This document shows, one piece after another, positions 1 to 6,632 of a stretch of 36,497 bases of DNA. Source of the stretch: an uncultured Dorea sp. GTDB lineage: Bacteria > Bacillota > Clostridia > Lachnospirales > Lachnospiraceae. The notes below the pieces were generated by a model. It worked only from the letters and a program-made list of their open reading frames with translations, was not told where the DNA came from and made no database searches. The stretch is from positions 1 through 36,497 of the forward strand of contig UQRE01000028.1 of the NCBI GenBank assembly GCA_900543415.1, written 5' to 3'. A program made the position numbers and the translations under genes. Numbering within the stretch: the first letter of the stretch is position 1; each line of letters opens with the position of its first letter.

Positions 1-49
1 AAACATACAGTCAGGCGCAGAAGGCTGCGTACGGTGATTGGTAATATGA

Positions 50-835
50 TCATGAATCAATCGTAATGTTGCCTAATTCTAAATTCTCTTCAACGAGTAC
101 CGTGTCATGATTGTCTACTTGTATGTTTCCCTTATTTTGGTTAAAAAACTGTTCTAATGCCACATTGGACTGGGGCATAAATGTAATGCTTCCGTCTTCG
201 TTATACATGTTACCGCTTACATTTGGAAGCATTGTGCGGAATGCTCCGTTAAACTCATTGTTTGTAAAGGTGATGCTTCCGGCAGTGTTTTGCTCGTTAA
301 TGAATAGACCGAAAGACCATTCAGGGGCATCAATTGTCACTCCGTTGTTATTTGGGGTATTAATGAAGCGGCAATTATTGATTTTGATAGCAGCCTTGTT
401 ACCGCTTACAGTTGCAGCACTTCCGCCAGATCTTTTGGTTACGGAATAGTGAACTGTGACATTTTCAAGGTTAATGGAAGTTTCTGTGCCACTGCCGATA
501 GTTAAAAGGCTACCGCTTGCGTTATTGTCATTTGGTTTTAAAGTAAGATTGGTAAGTGTACCTGCTTGTACCGTAGACAGACCTGATATCGTGTACTTAC
601 CGGCACCATCCACCGTAATGTTTTTGTTGAATTTGACGTCTTCTGTGACATCAGACAGTAAGGTGATTGTGTCCCCTTCTTTTGCTTTTTTTACAGCATC
701 TTTTAATGTTTCGTATTTTGTGCCGTTTATTTCGGCTACGTTATTTCCCGTTGGCTCTGCGGCAAGAGAGATTGTCGGGAACAAACATGCTGCGACAAAT
801 AAACTCAACATCATTGTCAAGATTCTTTTTTTCAT
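50..835 (-). CDS. Secreted beta-helix-like surface protein
   Basis: A 261-aa protein whose cellular role I cannot assign. Residues 1-25 form a clear signal peptide (MKK, hydrophobic core, cleavage probably after SLA). The mature part starts with a segment of the type INGTKYETLKDAVKKAKEGD, which often opens large clostridial cell-surface proteins. It continues with repeated short strands such as ITVDGAG, LTNLTL, INLENVTV and ITFTNNEF, typical of a right-handed parallel beta-helix (pectin-lyase-like) fold. No LPXTG anchor, cell-wall repeat or transmembrane tail is present. The protein ends at ITIDS in mid-rhythm, so it may be a truncated relative of a longer adhesin or simply a short secreted form. 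A GGAGG ribosome site lies 9-10 nt before the ATG. Signal peptide and fold type are fairly sure; function is not. Confidence 0.75.
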   Translation of the reverse strand: MKKRILTMMLSLFVAACLFPTISLAAEPTGNNVAEINGTKYETLKDAVKKAKEGDTITLLSDVTEDVKFNKNITVDGAGKYTISGLSTVQAGTLTNLTLKPNDNNASGSLLTIGSGTETSINLENVTVHYSVTKRSGGSAATVSGNKAAIKINNCRFINTPNNNGVTIDAPEWSFGLFINEQNTAGSITFTNNEFNGAFRTMLPNVSGNMYNEDGSITFMPQSNVALEQFFNQNKGNIQVDNHDTVLVEENLELGNITIDS

Positions 836-1038
836 TATTATAATCCTCCCCAGAATTTTATTATTGTTTACATAGTATCATAAAAAATAGAGTGTGCTAT
901 TACTAGGAAGAAATTTCAAAATGAAAAAAATATATTTTTTATAAAACTTTTTCGAACCTTCACTTGTCTAAGCTATGAACAAAGAGGTTATGAAGCCTCA
1001 AATTTTAAATAATTTAGAGAAAGATTGGAGAGGAAAAC

Positions 1039-1131
1039 ATGAAAAAGAAAGTTGTCAAAGTATTATCTATGGGTGTTATAATCGGAGCGATTGCAGCTTC
1101 TATCAAGGCATGGAAAAAACACATGAACTAA
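1039..1131 (+). CDS. Small 30-aa membrane-peptide gene
   Basis: This short open frame encodes 30 residues starting MKKKVVKVLSMGVIIG and ending WKKHMN. It has a basic N-terminus, a hydrophobic alanine/isoleucine core of about 14 residues and a basic C-terminus, as in a single-span membrane peptide. A GGAGAGG ribosome site sits 5 nt before the ATG. The next small gene follows after 22 nt, with its own GGAGGAG site in the gap, so the two look like one small transcription unit. A longer overlapping frame exists (975-1157), but it lacks a ribosome site and ordinary composition. I do not recognise a family. Toxin-like, regulatory or structural roles are all open. Confidence 0.5.
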   Translation: MKKKVVKVLSMGVIIGAIAASIKAWKKHMN

Positions 1132-1153
1132 TTTACAACAGGAGGAGTGCACT

Positions 1154-1315
1154 ATGACGGAACAATTGATCAAAGATATTAAGCACATTCAGCATTGCCT
1201 GATCAACAAAGAGATGTCCGGTGATGACCTGGAAGAGAAGATGGATATTGTAAAGAAGTTAGAAGATGTATCTGATTATCTAAAAGATGCTTTGGGAAGA
1301 GGAATAGAATTTTAA
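1154..1315 (+). CDS. Small 53-aa acidic helical protein
   Basis: The product is 53 aa, starts MTEQLIKDIKHIQHCLINKE and ends DALGRGIEF. It looks almost wholly alpha-helical with a heptad-like spread of Leu/Ile/Val and many Asp/Glu/Lys, so a short coiled coil or small DNA/protein-binding helix pair is plausible. Start choice is supported by a strong GGAGGAG site 6-7 nt upstream of the ATG. It follows the 30-aa peptide gene by 22 nt and is closed by a hairpin terminator 15 nt after its stop. I know of no family assignment. The two genes probably act together, but nothing in the sequence says how. Confidence 0.6.
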   Translation: MTEQLIKDIKHIQHCLINKEMSGDDLEEKMDIVKKLEDVSDYLKDALGRGIEF

Positions 1316-1330
1316 TATAGCAGCCAATAA

Positions 1331-1360
1331 AAGGCGGAAGATGTAAAAATCTTCCGCCTT
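1331..1360. terminator. Bidirectional hairpin terminator
   Basis: AAGGCGGAAGAT and ATCTTCCGCCTT form a perfect 12-bp stem with a 6-nt loop, followed by CTTTTTAAA on the plus strand. It lies between the convergent 53-aa gene and the rubredoxin gene and can serve both. Confidence 0.8.
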
Positions 1361-1379
1361 ACTTTTTAAATCTTCATTC

Positions 1380-1541
1380 TTATTCTGCAGGAACAAATAC
1401 TTCTTTTCCCATTCCGCACAGTGGGCATACCCAATCTTCCGGAATATCTTCAAAAGCTGTTCCGGCAGCGATTCCGTTGTCCGGATCACCTACTGCCGGG
1501 TCATATTCGTATCCGCATGGTTCACATACATATTTCTGCAT
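1380..1541 (-). CDS. Rubredoxin
   Basis: A 53-aa rubredoxin, a small cytoplasmic one-electron carrier holding a single iron on four cysteines. In anaerobes it feeds enzymes such as rubrerythrin, superoxide reductase or flavodiiron proteins. Both metal loops are visible: Cys-x-x-Cys-Gly near the N-terminus (YVCEPCGYEYDP) and Cys-x-x-Cys-Gly near the C-terminus (WVCPLCGMGKE). The conserved DPxxGDPDNGI and GTxFEDIPEDW segments lie between them. Length equals the family norm. The residue before the second N-loop Cys is Pro rather than the commoner Ile/Val. A GGAGG ribosome site precedes the ATG by 9 nt. It appears to be monocistronic, with its own promoter and a terminator just past the stop. Confidence 0.95.
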   Translation of the reverse strand: MQKYVCEPCGYEYDPAVGDPDNGIAAGTAFEDIPEDWVCPLCGMGKEVFVPAE

Positions 1542-1579
1542 AAGTCAATACCTCCATATATTTCATTTATTATTGTTTA

Positions 1580-1608
1580 ATATTACTATTTCTTTGAAAA
1601 GAATACAA
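1580..1608 (-). promoter_or_regulatory. Sigma-A promoter of rubredoxin
   Basis: Reading the minus strand, TTGTAT (1603-1608) and TAATAT (1580-1585) are separated by 17 bp. The predicted start is near 1573, giving a leader of about 30 nt to the rubredoxin ATG. Confidence 0.5.
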
Positions 1609-1626
1609 CAATTATTTTGAAGTTTC

Positions 1627-1641
1627 TGTGACCAAGTCACA
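1627..1641. promoter_or_regulatory. CRP/FNR-like palindrome upstream of rubredoxin
   Basis: TGTGACCAAGTCACA is a perfect 6-bp inverted repeat around CAA. Its half-sites TGTGA/TCACA are those of the Crp/Fnr family, although the spacing is N5 rather than the classical N6. Its centre is about 61 bp upstream of the predicted rubredoxin start, a classical class-I activator position. Confidence 0.35.
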
Positions 1642-1658
1642 AAAGCGAGTGTTATCTC

Positions 1659-2519
1659 TTAAATAGATTCCCAGCGTCCGGAAGCTCCGCAAGGAAGAAC
1701 CAGACCGGAGTGAGTGACGGGAAGTCCGATTTCCTGAGAATCTACACGGCCTTTCCACGGTTTTAGTTCGGTGGCGAGCATATAAGTAAGGACCGCCGGA
1801 GCAAGTCCGGTAGTGTAGGAATTTACGAGGAAAAATAAAGGTTCAACGGACAAAATTTTTGTACATAATTTGATCAATGGATGAATAGCGTCTTCAATTT
1901 TCCAGATTTCTCCTTTTGGTCCTCTTCCGTAAGAAGGCGGGTCCATAATAATGGCATCGTAGTGATTGCCGCGGCGGATCTCCCGTTCTACGAATTTTAC
2001 ACAGTCATCTACGAGCCAACGGATCGGCTTGTCTGACAAGCCGGAAGAAGCGGCGTTTTCTTTTGCCCAGTTCACCATTCCTTTAGAAGCGTCTACGTGT
2101 GTAACATTGGCTCTCGCCGCAGCAGCAGCTAAAGTGGCGCCGCCGGTATATGCAAATAGATTCAATACTTTAACAGGACGACCGGCGGATTTGATCTTTT
2201 CAGAAAACCAATCCCAGTTTACCGCTTGTTCCGGAAACAATCCGGTGTGTTTGAAGCTGAAAGGCTTTAAGTTAAAAGTAAGGTCTCGGTAATGGATCTG
2301 CCACTGCTTCGGCAGATCAAAAAATTCCCATTCGCCGCCGCCTTTTTTGCTGCGGTGATAGTGTCCGTTCATTCGTTTCCATCCGCGCAGCGCTTTTTCG
2401 GTGTCCCAAATGACTTGAGGGTCCGGACGAACCAAGAGATATTCTCCCCAACGTTCCAGTTTTTCGCCCTTGCTGCAATCTATCACTTCGTAATCTTTCC
2501 AATTATCTGCAATCCACAT
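1659..2519 (-). CDS. Class I SAM-dependent methyltransferase (RlmI/RlmK-like)
   Basis: A 286-aa methyltransferase related to the catalytic half of the 23S rRNA cytosine/guanine methyltransferases of the RlmI/RlmK group. The SAM-binding motif I is VLNLFAYTGGATLAAA near residue 117. An acidic motif II (VTHVDASKGMVNWAKEN) follows, and the catalytic motif IV is IIMDPPSYGRGPKGE near residue 190. The N-terminal part (to about residue 100) is a small beta domain containing LLVRPDPQVIW. No PUA domain is present, unlike RlmI. RNA is the likely substrate; the exact nucleotide cannot be told. A GAGAGG ribosome site precedes the ATG. It is divergent from the PHP gene and appears to be a single-gene unit. 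Confidence 0.85.
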   Translation of the reverse strand: MWIADNWKDYEVIDCSKGEKLERWGEYLLVRPDPQVIWDTEKALRGWKRMNGHYHRSKKGGGEWEFFDLPKQWQIHYRDLTFNLKPFSFKHTGLFPEQAVNWDWFSEKIKSAGRPVKVLNLFAYTGGATLAAAAARANVTHVDASKGMVNWAKENAASSGLSDKPIRWLVDDCVKFVEREIRRGNHYDAIIMDPPSYGRGPKGEIWKIEDAIHPLIKLCTKILSVEPLFFLVNSYTTGLAPAVLTYMLATELKPWKGRVDSQEIGLPVTHSGLVLPCGASGRWESI

Positions 2520-2560
2520 GGTAATTAACCTCTCTATTTTCTTATCGTGATTCTTCTAGG

Positions 2561-2589
2561 ATTATAGCATGAAGGAATGGAAAAAGAAA
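2561..2589 (-). promoter_or_regulatory. Extended -10 promoter of methyltransferase gene
   Basis: On the minus strand TGCTATAAT (2561-2569) is a perfect extended -10 element. The -35 region is only TTTCTT at 17 bp. It would start a leader of roughly 35 nt before the methyltransferase ATG. Confidence 0.45.
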
Positions 2590-2640
2590 GCATTTATAGA
2601 CAACATCTATAAAAAGAGACAATTTATTAAAAAACTCTAT

Positions 2641-2669
2641 TTGAAGCCTGTGCATTCCCTTTATATAAT
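2641..2669 (+). promoter_or_regulatory. Sigma-A promoter of PHP gene
   Basis: TTGAAG (2641-2646), a 17-bp spacer and consensus TATAAT (2664-2669) lie about 42 bp before the PHP gene ATG at 2712, whose ribosome site is GAGGAGAG. Confidence 0.65.
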
Positions 2670-2711
2670 AGAAATGGAACATAAGAACAGTGTAAAAGAG
2701 GAGAGAGCTAA

Positions 2712-3365
2712 ATGTTGATCGATATGCATATGCACGAAATGACATTTTCAAAAGACAGCTTTTTAAAATTAGATGAAATGGTTCGGATTGCGAAAGAAAA
2801 AGGTCTTGATGCCATCTGTATTACAGACCATGATAGTATGGGATTGAAAGATTATGCGGCAGAATATACAAAGATGACCGGCTTTCCTGTTTTTGTCGGA
2901 ATTGAGTATTTTTCTCTTCAGGGGGATATTGTAGCGTTTGGAATTGAGGAGTATCCGAAAGAGCGGATCCCGGCACAGTATTTTATTGATCTTGTGAAGG
3001 AACAGGGTGGTGTGTGCTTTGCAGCGCATCCGTTTCGCAATAACAGACGCGGACTGGAAGAACACTTAAAGGAAGTGAAAGGTCTGGACGGTCTGGAAGT
3101 GTTAAATGGAAGCACTTCTGTAGAGGCATGTTATAAAGCGGCGGAATATGCGGAAGAATTGGGGCTTTTCACGTTGGGGTCCAGTGATTGTCATGTGCCG
3201 GAGAAGGTTGGCGTATGTGCAACTTATTTCCCAAGAGAGGTTCATAGTATGGAAGAATTTCTTGAAGCGTTCAAAGAGGGAAGAATGCGTCCGGTGTATT
3301 ATAAAGATGGTGAATACCATATGGTAAATCATAAAAAACATATTTACCTTTCCGAACAACAGTGA
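2712..3365 (+). CDS. PHP-domain phosphoesterase
   Basis: A 217-aa protein of the PHP (polymerase and histidinol phosphatase) metal-dependent phosphoesterase family. Metal ligands are seen in the expected order: HMH at residues 6-8, TDHDS near residue 40, a Glu in VGIEYFS, AAHPFR in the middle, and SSDCH near the C-terminus (Asp-x-His). The compact length suggests a stand-alone enzyme of the YciV/TrpH type, which in studied members removes phosphate from nucleotides or short oligonucleotides. The substrate here is not determined. It has its own promoter and GAGGAGAG ribosome site. The yedF promoter overlaps its 3' end, so a functional link to selenium metabolism is not implied. Confidence 0.85.
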   Translation: MLIDMHMHEMTFSKDSFLKLDEMVRIAKEKGLDAICITDHDSMGLKDYAAEYTKMTGFPVFVGIEYFSLQGDIVAFGIEEYPKERIPAQYFIDLVKEQGGVCFAAHPFRNNRRGLEEHLKEVKGLDGLEVLNGSTSVEACYKAAEYAEELGLFTLGSSDCHVPEKVGVCATYFPREVHSMEEFLEAFKEGRMRPVYYKDGEYHMVNHKKHIYLSEQQ

Positions 3366-3371
3366 TAGAAT
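3343..3371 (+). promoter_or_regulatory. Possible promoter of selenium operon
   Basis: TTTACC (3343-3348), 17 bp, TAGAAT (3366-3371), overlapping the PHP stop codon. It is followed by ATATCTATAAGTG (3372-3384), a 13-mer that recurs exactly at 9501-9513 just after the operon's last gene. Promoter match is moderate. Confidence 0.35.
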
Positions 3372-3416
3372 ATATCTATAAGTGTTTGGGGAAGAGTGCA
3401 AAAGGAGGAAAATATC

Positions 3417-4019
3417 ATGATTACAGTAAACGCTATGGGAGATAATTGTCCGATTCCGGTAATTAAGACAAAGAAGGCAATGCAGGAGCTTCAAGGACCG
3501 GAGACGATTGAAGTTTTAGTAGATAATGAAATTGCAGTGCAGAATGTAACGAAGATGGCTGCAAGCACAGGCGCAGAGGTTTCATCTGAGAAGATTGCAG
3601 ATAAAGAATTTAAAGTTGTAATTCAGGCAAAAGGCGCAGTAGAAGCTGGAAATGAGGAAGCAGTGTGTCAGCCGGATGCCAGAGATAATACAGTAGTAGT
3701 TGTTGCGTCAGACCGCATGGGAGAAGGAAATGATGCACTTGGTAAGGTCTTGATCAAAGGGTTCATTTTTGCGGTTACACAGCTTGATAAACTGCCAAAG
3801 ACTATGTTATTCTATAATGGTGGTGCTACATTAACAGCAGAAGGCTCTGATTCTCTGGAAGATTTGAGATCTTTGGAGGCTCAGGGAGTAGAGATCATGA
3901 CTTGTGGAACATGTCTTGATTACTATGGATTGAAGGAAAAGCTGGCAGTGGGATCAGTGACAAATATGTACAGTATCGTAGAGACAATGGCGAACGCTGG
4001 CAAGATTATCCGTCCATAG
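3417..4019 (+). CDS. yedF: YedF: TusA/DsrE-like selenium-metabolism protein
   Basis: A 200-aa two-domain protein that travels with selD/selA/selB in many selenium users and is thought to handle persulfide or perselenide. Its exact reaction is not established. Residues 1-70 form a TusA/SirA-like domain with the active-site type motif DNCPIPV (Cys near position 11). The rest is a DsrE/DsrF-like domain with VVVASDRMGEGND and a Cys-x-x-Cys pair, MTCGTCLDYYG, near residue 165. I chose the ATG at 3417 because AAAGGAGG lies 7-8 nt upstream; the further upstream in-frame ATG has no ribosome site. It is the first gene of the selenium operon, 117 nt before selD. Confidence 0.88.
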   Translation: MITVNAMGDNCPIPVIKTKKAMQELQGPETIEVLVDNEIAVQNVTKMAASTGAEVSSEKIADKEFKVVIQAKGAVEAGNEEAVCQPDARDNTVVVVASDRMGEGNDALGKVLIKGFIFAVTQLDKLPKTMLFYNGGATLTAEGSDSLEDLRSLEAQGVEIMTCGTCLDYYGLKEKLAVGSVTNMYSIVETMANAGKIIRP

Positions 4020-4056
4020 AAGAGTAAAGTAAAAGACTATAACAATGGAAAGAAAG

Positions 4057-4091
4057 GGCCGGACCTATGTGTAGAAACAGGGAGTTCGGCC
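4057..4091 (+). other. Hairpin between yedF and selD
   Basis: GGCCGGAC (4057-4064) and GTTCGGCC (4084-4091) pair over 8 bp with one G-U and a 19-nt loop. There is no real U-tract behind it, so it is more likely an mRNA-processing, stability or weak attenuation element than a terminator. Confidence 0.4.
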
Positions 4092-4136
4092 TTCATTTGC
4101 ATATGGGATGAAGAATTAAAGGAGAACGAGATTATA

Positions 4137-5177
4137 ATGAAAAAGGATGTAAAACTGACCAGTTTAAGTAAAACCGCAGGATGAGCAGCGAAGATAGGTC
4201 CTGAGACCCTTGCCCAGGTGCTGGGTAAGCTTCCGAAATTTGAGGATAAAAATCTGATCGTTGGAATTGAGACTTCTGATGATGCTGCGATTTATAAAGT
4301 AACGGACGATATTGCTATGATCCAGACGGTGGATTTTTTCACACCGATCGTAGACGAACCTTATATGTTCGGACAAATTGCAGCTGCCAACTCTTTGAGT
4401 GATGTCTGGGCTATGGGAGGAGAACCTGCGGTGGCATTAAATATCGTAGGATTTCCGAATTGTCTGGACCCGGCGATCTTAGGTGATATTCTTGCCGGAG
4501 GAGCCGATAAGGTAAAAGAGGCGGGAGCTGTTCTTGTGGGTGGACATTCTGTGCAGGATGATGAGCCGAAATACGGTCTGTGTGTGTCAGGCTTCGTGCA
4601 TCCGGATAAGATTTTCAAAAATTATGGTTGTCGTCCGGGGGATGTGCTTGTGCTGACGAAGCAGATCGGAAGCGGTATCGTAAATACAGCGATCAAAGCA
4701 GATATGGCTTCTCCGGAGGCAATTAGAGAAGCACAGAGAGTTATGGCGTCTCTGAATAAAAAAGGAAAACAGGCGGTAGAAAAATACGATGTCAGTGCAT
4801 GTACAGACATTACGGGATTTGGACTATTAGGACACTGTGTGGAGATGGCTTCCGCAAGTGATGTGACATTTGAGATCAATGTAACAGATATTGCGTATCT
4901 GACAGATGCTATTGATTATGCCAAAATGGGATTGATTCCGGCAGGAGCGTATAAGAATCGTGGTTACTCTATTGGCAAGGTTGAGTCCGGTTCGGTTGCT
5001 GAGCACTATCTGGATCTTCTCTATGACCCGCAGACGTCCGGCGGGCTGCTCATTAGTGTGGCAGAAAAGGATGTAAAACCGATGTTGGAGGACTTTAAAG
5101 CAGCGAATATGGATACAACCGTATCAATCATCGGTAAGGTTGCGCCAAAGAGCGATAAATTAATCCGACTGTTCTAG
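4137..5177 (+). CDS. selD: Selenophosphate synthetase SelD (selenoprotein)
   Basis: SelD makes selenophosphate from ATP and selenide, the selenium donor for Sec-tRNA. The full frame is 346 aa from ATG 4137 (AAAGGAG upstream) and includes an in-frame TGA at 4182-4184 read as selenocysteine, residue 16. The context is KTAG-U-AAKIGPE, exactly where other SelD proteins have Cys or Sec before the catalytic Lys. After it come the glycine/aspartate segments typical of the PurM-like fold (ETSDDAAIYK, VLVGGHSV, DPQTSGGLL). A stem-loop 24 nt after the TGA fits a bacterial SECIS. Reading the gene from a start after the TGA would remove the catalytic residues. It is 14 nt ahead of selA. Confidence 0.95.
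4182..4229 (+). promoter_or_regulatory. Sec codon and bacterial SECIS in selD
   Basis: The TGA at 4182-4184 is followed by CTTGCCCA (4209-4216) pairing with TGGGTAAG (4222-4229), 8 bp with one G-U, around a 5-nt loop GGTGC. The loop opens with G and starts 32 nt after the TGA, within the usual bacterial SECIS range recognised by SelB. Confidence 0.75.
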
Positions 5178-5191
5178 AAAGGAAAAGAAAG

Positions 5192-6619
5192 ATGAATAAG
5201 AATATGTTGTACCGCAGTATACCGAAGGTTGACGTACTGCTGGAAGAGGAAGAAATCAAAGAGCTGATCTTACGTTACAGCAGAGAGACCGTCATGGAGG
5301 CTGTGCGCACGGAGATGGATAAGCTTAGAGCTTATATTGGCAAGTGTGAAGAGGGAGAAGAAGGAATACGCCGGATCGGATTGTTGATAAGCAATATCAG
5401 ACAGACGGTGGAGGCCATGCACACACCAAATATGCGCATGGTAATCAACGGTACGGGAACGATTCTTCATACGAATTTGGGGCGTGCACCGATTGGGGTA
5501 GAACATATGAAGCGGGTGGCTGAGATTGCAACCGGTTATTCGAATCTGGAATATAATCTTGAGGCGGGGAAACGCGGAGAGCGTTATTCTCACTTTGAGA
5601 AACTTCTCTGTAAAATTACCGGAGCAGAGGCGGCAATGGCGGTAAATAATAATGCGGCTTCAGTAATGCTGATCCTAAGTTCGCTGGCAAAGGGCGGAGA
5701 GGTCGTTGTTTCCCGAGGGGAATTGGTAGAAATCGGCGGAAAATTCAGAATTCCGGATGTGATGGAGCAGAGCGGTGCTACACTTGTAGAAGTAGGAACT
5801 ACCAATAAAACTCACTATAGTGACTATAAAGAAGCGATTACCGAAGAGACAAAAGCGCTCTTAAAGGTTCATACGAGTAACTATCGAATTGTCGGATTTA
5901 CGGACACAGTGGGAATTGATGAATTGATTCCGTTGGCGAAAGAACATGATCTTCCGGTGATTGAAGATCTGGGAAGTGGTGTTCTTGTAGATCTTGCAAA
6001 ATATGGATTGACCCATGAACCAACGGTGCAGGAATCTATTGCAAAAGGCGCGGATGTGGTGTGCTTTAGCGGTGATAAGCTTTTGGGCGGTCCGCAGGCA
6101 GGAATCATTATCGGTAAGAAGAAGTATATCGATATGATGAAGAAAAACCAACTGACACGAGCGCTTCGAATTGATAAATTTACAGCAACCACATTGGAAT
6201 TGGTTCTTCAAGAATATTTATCAGAAGAAAAAGCAATCCAGAATATACCGGTTCTCCGTATGATTACAAAATCTCTGGAAGAAGTGACTGCGGATGCCAG
6301 AAGCTTAAGCAGAATGTTAAATCGGGCAAAGCTTCCGGCAAGTATCAAGACGGAATCGTGCGAATCACAGATTGGCGGCGGATCGCTTCCGTTAGAACGG
6401 ATTCCGAGTATGGCGGTTGCGTTGAAGCCGGAGAAGATTAGTGTGGCAGAATTGGAAATGCGCATGCGCCATCTTCCTGTGCCGATCATACCAAGAACAG
6501 CCAACGATACGGTTTTAATCGATGTGCGGACGGTGGACAGAAGCCAGTTCCGAAAGATTACAGATCAGTTTGTGGAATACGGAATTATGGAAGAAGACAG
6601 CAAGGTAGAAGTACGTTAG
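5192..6619 (+). CDS. selA: L-seryl-tRNA(Sec) selenium transferase SelA
   Basis: A 475-aa PLP enzyme that converts seryl-tRNA(Sec) to selenocysteyl-tRNA(Sec) with selenophosphate. Family length is about 460-475 aa. Visible marks are the N-terminal tRNA-binding helices, INGTGTILHTNLGRAP near residue 85, AAMAVNNNAASVML, and the PLP-lysine motif VVCFSGDKLLGGPQAG near residue 295. The ribosome site is GGAAAAGAAAG, moderate. It lies between selD (14-nt gap) and selB (13-nt gap), so the operon makes donor, charger and elongation factor together. No missing residues noticed. Confidence 0.97.
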   Translation: MNKNMLYRSIPKVDVLLEEEEIKELILRYSRETVMEAVRTEMDKLRAYIGKCEEGEEGIRRIGLLISNIRQTVEAMHTPNMRMVINGTGTILHTNLGRAPIGVEHMKRVAEIATGYSNLEYNLEAGKRGERYSHFEKLLCKITGAEAAMAVNNNAASVMLILSSLAKGGEVVVSRGELVEIGGKFRIPDVMEQSGATLVEVGTTNKTHYSDYKEAITEETKALLKVHTSNYRIVGFTDTVGIDELIPLAKEHDLPVIEDLGSGVLVDLAKYGLTHEPTVQESIAKGADVVCFSGDKLLGGPQAGIIIGKKKYIDMMKKNQLTRALRIDKFTATTLELVLQEYLSEEKAIQNIPVLRMITKSLEEVTADARSLSRMLNRAKLPASIKTESCESQIGGGSLPLERIPSMAVALKPEKISVAELEMRMRHLPVPIIPRTANDTVLIDVRTVDRSQFRKITDQFVEYGIMEEDSKVEVR

Positions 6620-6632
6620 GAGCAGAGGAAAG

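Noticed and set aside
975..1157. A 60-codon plus-strand frame
   Set aside because: It overlaps both small genes in another frame and has no ribosome site, whereas the shorter 30- and 53-aa genes do.
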